A DNA stretch of 64,000 bases from the NCBI GenBank assembly GCA_023439045.1, contig JAEXOY010000015.1, positions 372,001 to 436,000 on the forward strand, read 5' to 3'. This DNA comes from Bacillota bacterium (GTDB lineage: Bacteria > Bacillota > Clostridia > Acetivibrionales > DSM-1351). Each line of letters begins with the position of its first letter. The stretch's first letter is position 1. Below, piece by piece: positions 35,411 to 44,156 of this stretch. The notes under the pieces are model-generated. The model was not told the DNA's origin, did no database searches, and was given only the letters and a program-made list of their open reading frames with translations. The translations under genes were made by a program, and so were the position numbers.

Positions 35411-36247
35411 TTGTCAACAAGCGCAATTTCAAATACCACAATCGAGCAAATAATTAGTAATACAACTGGAAATGCTGCCGCTAAACGCAATACTAATGGA
35501 GAGTTGGGCAAGAATGATTTTCTTAATCTGCTAGTTACACAGCTAAGGTACCAGGATCCATTAAACCCTACTGATGACAAGGAGTTCATTGCTCAGATGG
35601 CACAGTTCAGCTCTTTGGAACAGATGCAGAATATGTCAAATACACTCTCAAATTCCCAAGCGTTCTCTATGATAGGGAAGAGAGTAACAGCTACTATTTC
35701 TGATTCATCTACTAGTGAGTTAAAGACTGTAGTTGGAGAGGTATCAACTGTCAAAGTATCCAACGGTAAAACATATGTTGTAATTAACGGACAGGATATT
35801 GAAGCAAGCAAGGTGACACAGGTAGACGAGAGTATTTATAGCAGCAATTCTAACCTATCAGCCTATACCAATCTTATTGGATATCGAGTTAGGGGTGCCA
35901 CTTATGATTCAAGTTCAGGCGATGTAGTGTATGTAAATGGTGATGTCAGCGAAATACAAAAGGGTCTCTATGAAGACTACGCTGTAATGGATAATGTTAG
36001 TGTTACAATTTCCCAGATTAATGATGGTGTTACAAGTACAGATGCTAATTACATTGAAAATTATCTTAAAGATAATGAAGGAAAGTCTGTTTCATTGATT
36101 ATTAAGGACGAAGCATCAGGCATGAGAGCACCAATTTCCGGAACATTAGATAGCTTCAAGATTGAAAATGGTAAAGTTACAGCAGTGATCAGTAAGGCGC
36201 TTATTCCAGTTGATAGTGTTGCTAATATTAAAAAGATACCGGAATAA
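35411..36247 (+). CDS. flgD: Flagellar hook assembly scaffold FlgD
   Basis: 278 residues. N-terminal signature NDFLNLLVTQLRYQDPLNPTDDKEFIAQMAQFSSLEQM, then a Tudor/FnIII-like cap region. It forms the cap under which FlgE polymerises. The start is TTG 35411 after AGGAGGTG. Confidence 0.96.
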   Translation: MSTSAISNTTIEQIISNTTGNAAAKRNTNGELGKNDFLNLLVTQLRYQDPLNPTDDKEFIAQMAQFSSLEQMQNMSNTLSNSQAFSMIGKRVTATISDSSTSELKTVVGEVSTVKVSNGKTYVVINGQDIEASKVTQVDESIYSSNSNLSAYTNLIGYRVRGATYDSSSGDVVYVNGDVSEIQKGLYEDYAVMDNVSVTISQINDGVTSTDANYIENYLKDNEGKSVSLIIKDEASGMRAPISGTLDSFKIENGKVTAVISKALIPVDSVANIKKIPE

Positions 36248-36259
36248 AGGAGTGAGGAA

Positions 36260-36661
36260 ATGGTTATAAACAATAACTTTTCAAACAGATTATCCAATCC
36301 TTCTCTAGTACAGCCAGTTAAGCAACAAAGCAACAACGGTAATGTAAGAGTAGCAAGTGAAGTCCAAACCTTTGAAAGTGTACTCCAACAGGCAGTCGGT
36401 AAGAATACAGGGGTCAAGTTTTCAAAGCATGCGGAAATGAGAATGCAGGCTAGAAATATTAATTTGACACAGACGCAGAAAGCCAAGATTGATAGTGCTG
36501 TGAACAAGGCTGAGCAAAAGGGTGTCAAGGATTCATTGGTTATTCTAGACAATATGGCTTTTGTAGTAAATGTAAATAGTAAGACAGTAATAACTGCAGT
36601 TAATAATAGTGAGCTAAAGGATAATGTATTTAGCAATATTGATGGTGCAGTATTCGCCTGA
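36260..36661 (+). CDS. Flagellar operon protein, TIGR02530 family
   Basis: 133 residues. Contains FSKHAEMRMQARNINLTQTQ, the conserved block of a small protein found between flgD and flgE in Gram-positive flagellar operons. No signal or membrane segment. The function of the family is not established; position suggests a part in hook assembly. It starts 12 bp after flgD. Confidence 0.85.
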   Translation: MVINNNFSNRLSNPSLVQPVKQQSNNGNVRVASEVQTFESVLQQAVGKNTGVKFSKHAEMRMQARNINLTQTQKAKIDSAVNKAEQKGVKDSLVILDNMAFVVNVNSKTVITAVNNSELKDNVFSNIDGAVFA

Positions 36662-36675
36662 TAGAGTACATACTC

Positions 36676-36741
36676 TCAAGGCAAAATCAGCCGGACCCTT
36701 ACGGGAAGCTGAATGGTTCCTGAATGACGGAGGGAACTTGA
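36676..36741 (+). ncRNA. Possible structured leader (three-way junction) before flgE
   Basis: In the 112-bp flgD-operon/flgE spacer three stems nest. The outer stem is TCAAG/CTTGA (36676-36680 with 36737-36741). The second is TCAGC/GCTGA (36687-36691 with 36708-36712) enclosing CCC-TTAC-GGG. The third is GTTCC/GGAAC (36716-36720 with 36733-36737), competing with the outer stem for one base. The spacer is also more G/C-rich than other spacers. I could not match it to a riboswitch class I know; it differs from the c-di-GMP-I and -II consensus. Confidence 0.4.
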
Positions 36742-36773
36742 ATAGTAGAACATAATATAGGGGGTCAATCATT

Positions 36774-38105
36774 ATGATGAGATCAATGTATTCTGGTGTT
36801 TCTGGGTTAAGAGCACACCAGACAAAAATGGACGTTATAGGTAATAACGTTGCGAATGTTAATACAGTGGGATTTAAATCCGGTAGAGTAACTTTTCAGG
36901 AGGTTTTCAATCAGACCTTAAGAGGAGCAGGCGCTCCTGATGCTGCACTAGGCAGAGGCGGATCAAATCCTATGCAGGTAGGTCTCGGTATTGGCGTTGG
37001 CGCAATCGACACAATTATGACCAGAGGAAGTATAGAGAGGACGGACAATCCAACTGACCTTTCAATAGAAGGCGATGGTTTCTTTATTGTTAAGGGTTCA
37101 AATGCCGATACATACAAATTTACCAGAGCTGGTAACTTTGGAATAGACAAGCTTGGTAATCTTGTAACAGGCGGCGGTATGAATGTATATGGTTGGCAGC
37201 AATACAACACAGCTTCAGATGGTACAATATCCTTTGATACTGAGAAGGCTGTTGAACCGATCAATCTATACTCAGACGATTATAATAAGAATAAGAGAAT
37301 TATATCAGCTCAAGCAACTGAAAATGCTGTACTTGCAGGAAACCTTAACTCTGCTGAGGAGGCCGTAGCATCAGGAACTACGCCATTCCCAACCCAGTTC
37401 TCAGTACCAATGAAGGTTTATGATAGTCTGGGTAACAGCTATGATTTATCGGTAAACTTTACAAAAACAGAAATTAGTACTACAACCCCAACAACTACTC
37501 AGTGGACCTATAGTATCACAACTAAAGATGGTACAACAATAACTGCACCTGATTCAACTATTATGTTTGATTCAAAAGGTGCGATAATTTCGGGAGATAC
37601 TGGTTCACCAGATAAAACAAAGATAACTGTAACTCCACCAGCTAATGGAGCAGATGCTTTTGACATTACATTAGATTTTTCCAAAATGACAATGTTTGCA
37701 GCTGATAGCTCCGTTAAGCCAACTAATGTAGATGGCTATCCTACTGGAAATCTGGTTACATTCAATATTGGGTCCGATGGTATATTGACTGGTATATATA
37801 GTAACGGACAACAGCAGCCTCTAGGCTTGGTAGCTCTTGCAAGCTTTGACAACCCTGCTGGTCTTCAGAAGGTTGGAGAGAATCTCTTTATACCAACAAC
37901 AAACTCAGGCAGCTTTGCAAAAGGGCTTAAGGCTGGGTCTGAGGGAGTAGGTACATTAAATCCTGGAACCTTAGAAATGTCGAATGTTGACCTTTCTAGA
38001 GAATTCACAGATATGATTGTCACACAGAGAGGTTTCCAGGCAAACAGTAGAATTATTACAACATCAGACGAAATGTTACAGGAACTTGTAAACCTTAAGA
38101 GATAA
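36774..38105 (+). CDS. flgE: Flagellar hook protein FlgE
   Basis: 443 residues. N-terminus MMRSMYSGVSGLRAHQTKMDVIGNNVANVNTVGFKSGR and C-terminus ELVNLKR with SNVDLSREFTDMIVTQRGFQANSRIITTSDEML are the paired axial-protein signatures. The variable Thr/Ser-rich middle (about 190-330) forms the hook surface domains. The ATG pair at 36774/36777 follows AGGGGGTC. Preceded by a possibly structured leader. Confidence 0.96.
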   Translation: MMRSMYSGVSGLRAHQTKMDVIGNNVANVNTVGFKSGRVTFQEVFNQTLRGAGAPDAALGRGGSNPMQVGLGIGVGAIDTIMTRGSIERTDNPTDLSIEGDGFFIVKGSNADTYKFTRAGNFGIDKLGNLVTGGGMNVYGWQQYNTASDGTISFDTEKAVEPINLYSDDYNKNKRIISAQATENAVLAGNLNSAEEAVASGTTPFPTQFSVPMKVYDSLGNSYDLSVNFTKTEISTTTPTTTQWTYSITTKDGTTITAPDSTIMFDSKGAIISGDTGSPDKTKITVTPPANGADAFDITLDFSKMTMFAADSSVKPTNVDGYPTGNLVTFNIGSDGILTGIYSNGQQQPLGLVALASFDNPAGLQKVGENLFIPTTNSGSFAKGLKAGSEGVGTLNPGTLEMSNVDLSREFTDMIVTQRGFQANSRIITTSDEMLQELVNLKR

Positions 38106-38126
38106 GACTTACATAAATCATTACTT

Positions 38127-38161
38127 AATTGCAGATTAGGGCTAATGCCCTAACTGCGATT
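38127..38161 (+). other. Strong hairpin between flgE and flbD
   Basis: GCAG, bulged A, TTAGGGC, loop TAAT, GCCCTAA, CTGC, extended by AAT/ATT. The stem is long, but no T-run follows, so full termination is unlikely. It could set the amount of flgE mRNA (hook protein, needed in many copies) relative to downstream genes. Confidence 0.55.
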
Positions 38162-38208
38162 AAGCACATATTGTAAATTTTATATTGTTTTTTTGGAGTA
38201 AACATATT

Positions 38209-38415
38209 ATGATTAAATTAACAAAATTGAACAAAACCCAATTTGTATTAAATTGTGAGTTGATTGAAACAATTGAAGCTACACCTGACAGCGTAATAAC
38301 ACTAACAAATGGCAAAAAATATGTTGTATTAGAAGATATTGATGAGATTATTGATAAAATAGTTGCATTTAAAAAGCAACTAATACATAATGATTTTTCG
38401 TACACAAAAGAATAA
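38209..38415 (+). CDS. flbD: FlbD family flagellar protein
   Basis: 68 residues from ATG 38209 (RBS TTGGAGT). MIKLTKLNKTQFVLNCELIETIEATPDSVITLTNGKKYVV is the classic short FlbD/SwrD sequence. SwrD of B. subtilis raises motor power; this is not the Caulobacter regulator of the same name. Located between flgE and fliL as usual. Confidence 0.93.
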   Translation: MIKLTKLNKTQFVLNCELIETIEATPDSVITLTNGKKYVVLEDIDEIIDKIVAFKKQLIHNDFSYTKE

Positions 38416-38432
38416 ACAGGGGGGACTGAATT

Positions 38433-38948
38433 TTGGAGGGAAAAGGTAGTTATTTTATTTTATTAGTGATAGTAGCCTTTTTGTCAATAACGCTTGCTTT
38501 TCTTGCTATTGCCTTTTTCTTTTTTGGCAGAGGGGGAGAATCAGAGGTAGACAACAGGCCTGTTGCTACGACAACAACTTCAGTACCAACTGCTGATGAC
38601 CTTGCTATTAAAGTAATATGCGAAAAGCAAAATTTCAATCTAAAGAAAACTAGTGACAAAGAAATAGCAGTTATAGTTTTGAGTGTAACCATGAAGCATT
38701 TTAAGACAGTTGATGATCTTAAGGAAGAAGAGGTCACTGCAAAGATAGATTTCTACTCAAAGGAAATCAATTCTGCACTTATTACATATTTCCAGGGCTT
38801 AACACTTGAGGATGTTAGTAAAAAAGAGACGAAAATCAAGGCTGAAGAGGAATTGACTCAAAAGATTAATGAAATATTGGCTAATGGTGATAGCAAAGCC
38901 AGCCCAATTGTTTATTCAATAATATGTGATTATTGGTTTTATCAATAA
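38433..38948 (+). CDS. fliL: Flagellar basal body-associated protein FliL
   Basis: 171 residues: one transmembrane helix at about 7-29, a Thr/Ser linker and an extracytoplasmic domain that includes KDKEIAVIVLSVTMKHF-like strands. FliL surrounds the stator. The start is TTG 38433 after GGGGGGACT. Assignment rests on topology and position between flbD and fliM more than on motifs. Confidence 0.85.
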   Translation: MEGKGSYFILLVIVAFLSITLAFLAIAFFFFGRGGESEVDNRPVATTTTSVPTADDLAIKVICEKQNFNLKKTSDKEIAVIVLSVTMKHFKTVDDLKEEEVTAKIDFYSKEINSALITYFQGLTLEDVSKKETKIKAEEELTQKINEILANGDSKASPIVYSIICDYWFYQ

Positions 38949-38963
38949 GGGGGTATAAGAGCT

Positions 38964-39950
38964 ATGGGAGATATTCTGTCCCAAAATGAAATAGATGAAT
39001 TATTGAAGGCTCTTACTGCCGGAGATATAGACGTTCAACAGATACAGTCCAGCAAAAAAGAAAAGAAAATAAAGCTACACGATTTTAAAAAACCACCCAA
39101 ATTCGCAAATGACCATAAGCGTACTTTGCAATTTATAAATGAAAACTACGCAAGACTTGTCCAGTCATTTTTGTCTGGATACCTTAGAACACTAGTACAA
39201 GTAGATGTAATGTCTGTAGATGCCCTGCAGTATAGCGAATTTAGCAATTCATTGGCAAATCCTGTAGTACTTGGTATTGTTGACTTTCATCCATTATCAG
39301 GGTCTATTATTTTTGAAATGGACCCAAGCATAGCTTTTGCTCTGATAGATAGGATTCTAGGAGGAAGAGGAGCGTCAATGGACAAGGTTCGCTCCTTTAC
39401 AGAAATTGAGATTGCTATTATAGAGAGAATTATTATTCAAGTACTCAACCTAATGAGAGAACCGTGGGAGGGTATAATAGCAATAAAGCCACGGCTTGAA
39501 AAGATAGAGACTAATGCACAGTTTGCTCAGATTATTCATCCTAATGAGATGGTAGCACTTATTACGCTAAATGTAATTGTAGGAGAAGTAAAGGGCATGA
39601 TTAATATTTGTATTCCTCACATGGTGGTTGAACCCATAATGGCAAAACTCTCAACAAAGCTGTGGTTTACGAATATAGAAAATGAAAAGAGTGAATTTAA
39701 CAAGGCCGATATAGAGTTGAAATTAGGAACTACTTATGTACCTATACGCGCTTTATTAGGCCGTACAACAATAAATGTAAGTGAGTTTTTAGAATTACAG
39801 GTGGGTGATGTAATCCCTCTTGACTCAAATATAAATGAGGAACTTGAGGTTTTGGTTGGAGATTTGCCAAAGTTTACGGCTAAACCTGGAGTCAAAAAGA
39901 ACAAAGTTGCAGTCAAAGTTTCACAAGTAATAAGAAGGGAGGAAGATTAA
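38964..39950 (+). CDS. fliM: Flagellar motor switch protein FliM
   Basis: 328 residues. N-terminal CheY-binding peptide MGDILSQNEIDELLKAL, middle CheC-like domain (FHPLSGSIIFEMDPSIAFALIDRILGGRG) and C-terminal SpoA domain (LLGRTTINVSEFLELQVGDVIPL). It forms the C ring wall with FliY and binds CheY-P. Its stop is one base from the fliY ATG. Confidence 0.97.
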   Translation: MGDILSQNEIDELLKALTAGDIDVQQIQSSKKEKKIKLHDFKKPPKFANDHKRTLQFINENYARLVQSFLSGYLRTLVQVDVMSVDALQYSEFSNSLANPVVLGIVDFHPLSGSIIFEMDPSIAFALIDRILGGRGASMDKVRSFTEIEIAIIERIIIQVLNLMREPWEGIIAIKPRLEKIETNAQFAQIIHPNEMVALITLNVIVGEVKGMINICIPHMVVEPIMAKLSTKLWFTNIENEKSEFNKADIELKLGTTYVPIRALLGRTTINVSEFLELQVGDVIPLDSNINEELEVLVGDLPKFTAKPGVKKNKVAVKVSQVIRREED

Positions 39951-39951
39951 T

Positions 39952-41205
39952 ATGGGAGATATGCTTACACAAGCAGAAATAGATGCCCTTTTAAATGGTA
40001 CTTCCTCTTCAGATGAACCAGCAGATAGCTTTGGAGAATTTGGTGAGGACACGTCATTATCAACACAGGAAATTGATGCTTTGGGTGAAATTGGGAATAT
40101 TAGCATGGGAACATCAGCTACTACGCTTTTCACATTGCTTTCACAGAAGGTTACTATTACTACCCCATCGGTTACAGTAACTACCTGGGACGAGCTCGCA
40201 AAGCATTATTCTTCAAATTTTGTGGCAGTAAAAGTTGAATATACAGATGGGTTAAAAGGTAGTAACCTATTGATTTTAAAGCAAGATGACGTTAAAATAA
40301 TAACAGATTTAATGATGGGCGGGAATGGTGTTGCAAATGAAGGTGAATTATCAGATTTACACTTGAGCGCTATCAGTGAAGCAATGAATCAGATGATAGG
40401 TTCCTCTGCAACATCTATGTCGTCAATGTTTTCAAAAAGAATAGATATATCACCTCCAAAAGCCTTCGTGGTTAATTTTGGAGAAGGTGACCCATATGGA
40501 CAATTTGAAATAAATCAGAAATTAGTTAAAGTAGCTTTTAGAATGATAGTTGGAGATTTAATTGATAGTGAAATAATGCAGTTACTACCAATGGAGTTTG
40601 CAAAGAATTTAGTAGAGAATCTATTAGACAGTTCTTCTACGCCAAAACCTGCAGCACCTAATCCAACTCCTGCACCAGCTGAACCTAAAATAGATGCTTA
40701 TGCACAGCAACAAAGTGTACAACCAGCTCAGCAGCCAATGTATCAACAGCCAATGCAACAGATGTATCAGCAGCCAATGCAACAGATGTATCAGCAGCCA
40801 ATGCAGCAGATGTATCAACAGCCAATGCAGCAGATGTATCAGCAGCCAATGCAGATGCCACCTATGACTGAAATGCATGAACAAAGACCCCGTAATCCTA
40901 TTAGTGTTCAGCCTGCTCAATTCCAAGCATTTGATGATGGCTTAAGCGCAGCAGAGAAAAAGAATATAGGATTAATAATGGATTTGCCACTTCAAGTTAC
41001 TGTAGAACTTGGAAGAACTAATAAATTGATAAAGGACGTTCTTGAGTTTGGTACAGGTTCAATTATTGAGCTTGATAAACTCGCTGGTGACCCAGTAGAT
41101 ATATTAGTTAATGGAAAGGCAATTGCTAAGGGAGAAGTTGTAGTTATCGACGAAAGCTTTGGTGTTAGAATTACTGACATAATTCACCCATCAAAAAGAT
41201 TATAA
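39952..41205 (+). CDS. fliY: Flagellar motor switch phosphatase FliY
   Basis: 417 residues. N-terminal peptide MGDMLTQAEIDALLNG (CheY-P binding), CheC-type domain with two phosphatase helices (LGEIGNISMG; AISEAMNQMIGSSA) and a C-terminal SpoA/FliN domain (LDLPLQVTVELGRTNKLIKD). It hydrolyses CheY-P at the switch. Between the domains lies a Pro/Gln/Met linker with a near-perfect eight-residue repeat QPMQQMYQ (about residues 266-301). Confidence 0.97.
   Translation: MGDMLTQAEIDALLNGTSSSDEPADSFGEFGEDTSLSTQEIDALGEIGNISMGTSATTLFTLLSQKVTITTPSVTVTTWDELAKHYSSNFVAVKVEYTDGLKGSNLLILKQDDVKIITDLMMGGNGVANEGELSDLHLSAISEAMNQMIGSSATSMSSMFSKRIDISPPKAFVVNFGEGDPYGQFEINQKLVKVAFRMIVGDLIDSEIMQLLPMEFAKNLVENLLDSSSTPKPAAPNPTPAPAEPKIDAYAQQQSVQPAQQPMYQQPMQQMYQQPMQQMYQQPMQQMYQQPMQQMYQQPMQMPPMTEMHEQRPRNPISVQPAQFQAFDDGLSAAEKKNIGLIMDLPLQVTVELGRTNKLIKDVLEFGTGSIIELDKLAGDPVDILVNGKAIAKGEVVVIDESFGVRITDIIHPSKRL
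40747..40854 (+). repeat. 24-bp tandem repeat in the fliY linker
   Basis: Units 40747-40770, 40771-40794, 40795-40818 and 40819-40842 plus a half unit to 40854, each encoding QPMQQMYQ. Units differ only at CAA/CAG wobble bases. A partial unit, QPMYQ, precedes them. Such arrays change copy number easily. Confidence 0.95.
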
Positions 41206-41250
41206 GTTTTATATGCAATAAGTACAAATAGTTAAGGAGAGGGATATTTT

Positions 41251-41613
41251 ATGGGAAAGCGTATATTAATTGTTGATGATGCAGCATTTATGAGAATGAT
41301 GATAAAGGATATTTTATCAAAAAACGGTTATGAAATAGCTGCTGATGTTGACAATGGACTTAAGGCTATTGAGAAATATAAGGAACTGACTCCCGATTTG
41401 GTGATTATGGATATTACAATGCCTGAAATGGATGGCGTTACTGCGGTCAGAGAAATAAAAAAGCTTTATAGTGATGCAAAAATAATTATGTGTTCAGCAA
41501 TGGGACAGCAAGCTATGGTTATTGAGTCAATTCAGGCTGGAGCTAGGGACTTTATTGTTAAGCCTTTTCAGGCGGATAGAGTTGTTGAAGCTGTTAAAAA
41601 AGTTATTGGTTAA
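41251..41613 (+). CDS. cheY: Chemotaxis response regulator CheY
   Basis: 120 residues: D9-D10, phospho-acceptor D54 in LVIMDITMPEMDG, switch residue S82 and K104 in FIVKPF. Located between fliY and fliO as in B. subtilis. Phosphorylated by CheA, it binds FliM/FliY at the motor. Dephosphorylation here is by FliY and CheC. Confidence 0.96.
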   Translation: MGKRILIVDDAAFMRMMIKDILSKNGYEIAADVDNGLKAIEKYKELTPDLVIMDITMPEMDGVTAVREIKKLYSDAKIIMCSAMGQQAMVIESIQAGARDFIVKPFQADRVVEAVKKVIG

Positions 41614-41645
41614 TCATAAAAATCCTATGTACATATTAAAAGACG

Positions 41646-41712
41646 TATCCTGCTGCTGATAGTACATGTATGGTTATTTTTGCCATATCTATTATTGGAT
41701 GCCAGCAGGATA
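41646..41712 (+). other. Inverted repeat before fliO
   Basis: TATCCTGCTG (41646-41655) and CAGCAGGATA (41703-41712) are perfect 10-base arms 47 bases apart, and TTTT follows directly. A smaller stem TATGG/CCATA lies inside. It could be a large hairpin terminator or an attenuator between cheY and fliO. It overlaps an upward extension of the fliO frame that has no good RBS. Confidence 0.55.
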
Positions 41713-41750
41713 TTTTGATTAGTTATCATGTTTTTGAAAGGAACAAATCA

Positions 41751-42221
41751 ATGGAATTTATTGATTATCTGATTTACATAGTTGTATTTGCACTAATTAT
41801 AGCTATAATGGTTTTATTCACGAAATATTTGGGCTACAGAACAAAAAAACTGCAAAAGGGAAATTACATGACTATTATAGAAACGTTGAGTTTGGGCGTA
41901 AATAATAGACTTATCCTTGTTAAGGTTGAGGAGGAATTTTTGATTCTTTCTGTAAGTAATAAAAGCTCGGAATTTATAGCTAAGGTCAATATTCAGGACT
42001 ATAAAGAGCAGGAAGAAGTAAATCCTTTCTCAGATATAATTGATTTTAAAGCCATTCTTGCAAAAAACATTATAAAATCTGGTTCCAACAAAAAGCATTC
42101 GTCTCCAGACAAAAAGGATACATTAACCAATGAAGACACACAGGCCCAGAATACAAGCAGTGTCAAAAACACTTTTAAAAGCAATCTAGACAAGCTAAAA
42201 AAGCTAAATAGAAAGCTTTGA
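41751..42221 (+). CDS. fliO: Flagellar biosynthetic protein FliO
   Basis: 156 residues from ATG 41751 (GAAAGGAAC upstream); an in-frame extension from 41670 was not used as it runs through the inverted repeat. One transmembrane helix (about 5-27), then GNYMTIIETLSLGVNNRLILVKVEEEFLILSVS, the conserved FliO/FliZ block, and a charged tail. It helps assemble FliP in the export gate. Confidence 0.88.
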   Translation: MEFIDYLIYIVVFALIIAIMVLFTKYLGYRTKKLQKGNYMTIIETLSLGVNNRLILVKVEEEFLILSVSNKSSEFIAKVNIQDYKEQEEVNPFSDIIDFKAILAKNIIKSGSNKKHSSPDKKDTLTNEDTQAQNTSSVKNTFKSNLDKLKKLNRKL

Positions 42222-42234
42222 TTACGGAGTCAAG

Positions 42235-43032
42235 ATGAAAAAAGCTACTATTATAAAACTCATTATTTGCATATTTATATCAGTTACCATTTTTACTATC
42301 CTTAGTGGACAAGTTTTTGCAGAACCAAATGTTTCGGTCACAAGGGACGGTATTAGTATTGGTACATCAGATGATCCCAAAGAAGTTTCTTCCAGTATTC
42401 AACTTCTACTTTTGTTGACTATTTTATCTATTGCTCCTTCAATATTGATAATGATGACTGGATTTACAAGGATAATAATTATACTCTCATTTATGAGAAA
42501 TGCATTAGGTACTCAGCAGATGCCACCTAATCAGGTTTTGATTGGTTTAGCACTGTTTATTACCTTTTTTGTTATGTCACCAGTCATTTCAGACATAAAT
42601 CAAAACGCATATCAACCCTATTCTAAAGGAGAGATTACATCACAACAGGCAATTGATAAAAGCTCAGATACTATAAAAACCTGGATGATAAAGCAAATAT
42701 TCAGTAACAATAGAGAAAAAGACTTAGAGCTATTTATGACCTTAAGCGGTCAAAAAGATCCAATTAAGGTGGAAGATGCTCCTAAGCTTCCTTTAACAAC
42801 AGTAGCTCCAGCCTTTTTGATAAGTGAATTGACACTTGCATTTAAGTTTGGATTTTTGATATTTTTGCCATTTCTCATTATAGATATGGTTGTAGCTAGT
42901 ATACTTATGTCAATGGGTATGATGATGCTACCTCCTGTAATGATTTCATTGCCATTTAAAATATTGGTGTTTGTGCTTGTGGACGGTTGGGGAATGATCA
43001 CGCAGTCCATAATTATAAGCTTTGCCCGATGA
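42235..43032 (+). CDS. fliP: Flagellar export gate protein FliP
   Basis: 265 residues. Cleavable-type signal (about 1-29, ending GQVFA), then LLLLLTILSIAPSILIMMTGFTRIIIILSFMRNALGTQQMPPNQVL and PFLIIDMVVASILMSMGMMMLPPVMISLPFKI, both FliP signatures. It forms the pore core of the type III export gate with FliQ and FliR. It starts 13 bp after fliO. Confidence 0.97.
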   Translation: MKKATIIKLIICIFISVTIFTILSGQVFAEPNVSVTRDGISIGTSDDPKEVSSSIQLLLLLTILSIAPSILIMMTGFTRIIIILSFMRNALGTQQMPPNQVLIGLALFITFFVMSPVISDINQNAYQPYSKGEITSQQAIDKSSDTIKTWMIKQIFSNNREKDLELFMTLSGQKDPIKVEDAPKLPLTTVAPAFLISELTLAFKFGFLIFLPFLIIDMVVASILMSMGMMMLPPVMISLPFKILVFVLVDGWGMITQSIIISFAR

Positions 43033-43068
43033 TAATTCACTAAGTAATATTAAAAAGGGGGGCTTGAT

Positions 43069-43338
43069 ATGAGTGAGAGCAGTGTTATTTATATTATACA
43101 GGAAGCCTTAAAGGTTATTTTATATGTTTCTGCACCAATTTTAATTATCAGTGTTGTGGTCGGTTTGATAGTAAGTATATTTCAGGCAACAACACAAATT
43201 CAGGAACAAACACTTACATTTGTGCCAAAGATAGTTGCCATTATTGCTGGATTAGCTCTCTTTGGGTCATGGATGCTAAGGGTACTTATAGAATATATGC
43301 AGGGCATATTAATAAACATTAACCAATATATAAAGTAA
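43069..43338 (+). CDS. fliQ: Flagellar export gate protein FliQ
   Basis: 89 residues with two transmembrane helices (about 15-40 and 52-75) and the core IVGLIVSIFQATTQIQEQTLTFVPKI-like block (here VVVGLIVSIFQATTQIQEQT). Part of the FliPQR pore. RBS AAAGGGGGG. Confidence 0.96.
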   Translation: MSESSVIYIIQEALKVILYVSAPILIISVVVGLIVSIFQATTQIQEQTLTFVPKIVAIIAGLALFGSWMLRVLIEYMQGILININQYIK

Positions 43339-43360
43339 AGTCTGATTAGGAGATGAGATA

Positions 43361-44149
43361 GTGCAAATATCATTAGATATGTTGGTTAACAGTGTTGAAT
43401 TTTTTTTACTGATATTTGTCCGTATGACAGGTCTTTTTGTTACTGCACCAATATTCGGCAGAAGAAATATACCGACATATTTTAAAGTGGGCTTTGCCTT
43501 TACAGTATCACTACTAATGGCAAATACGATAAAGGTAGATCATCTGTTGGTAGTGGATAATTTCTTGATTTATACAATGTATATCATAAAGGAGTTTATT
43601 GTAGGGATAGTTATAGGCTTTGTAGCATACGCAGTATTTACATGTATTTATATTGCCGGGCAGATTATAGATATGCAGATGGGCTTTGGTATGGTAAATG
43701 TAATGGACCCAATGAGTAACATCCAGGTGCCCGTAACTGCCAACCTATATTATATGGCGGCCATGCTAGTTTTTTTGATAACAAACGGTCATCATCTTTT
43801 GCTCAAGGCGTTGTTTCATAGTTACACTATCATACCCTTGGGAACAGCAGTTATTGGACCAGAACTTGGAGACAATATCGGATATCTTTTCCAAAATATA
43901 TTAAGTATTGGCTTTAGGATAGGTGCACCAGTTGTTGCAGCAGTTATAATTTGTGATATCGTGCTAGGTATAGTTTCAAAAACTATACCGCAGATGAATG
44001 TATTCTTACTAGGTATGCCAATTAAGATTTTTATTGGCTTGTTATTATTGCTTACAACTATACCGAGTTTTGCTTACATTGTAAGTCAGCTTACAGATAC
44101 TATGAATACCGATATTTATAAATTTTTAAAGGATATGGTGGGTAGCTGA
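43361..44149 (+). CDS. fliR: Flagellar export gate protein FliR
   Basis: 262 residues, about six transmembrane helices. VRMTGLFVTAPIFGRRNIPTYFKVGFAF and GQIIDMQMGFGMVNVMDPMSNIQVPV are characteristic. The start is GTG 43361 (RBS AGGAGATGAG). flhB follows 7 bp after its stop, as is normal for the export gate. Confidence 0.96.
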   Translation: MQISLDMLVNSVEFFLLIFVRMTGLFVTAPIFGRRNIPTYFKVGFAFTVSLLMANTIKVDHLLVVDNFLIYTMYIIKEFIVGIVIGFVAYAVFTCIYIAGQIIDMQMGFGMVNVMDPMSNIQVPVTANLYYMAAMLVFLITNGHHLLLKALFHSYTIIPLGTAVIGPELGDNIGYLFQNILSIGFRIGAPVVAAVIICDIVLGIVSKTIPQMNVFLLGMPIKIFIGLLLLLTTIPSFAYIVSQLTDTMNTDIYKFLKDMVGS

Positions 44150-44156
44150 GATTAAT

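Noticed and set aside
40624..40926. Minus-strand frame with repeated LLIHLLHW
   Set aside because: This is the antisense of the QPMQQMYQ repeat of fliY; the pattern comes from the DNA repeat alone.
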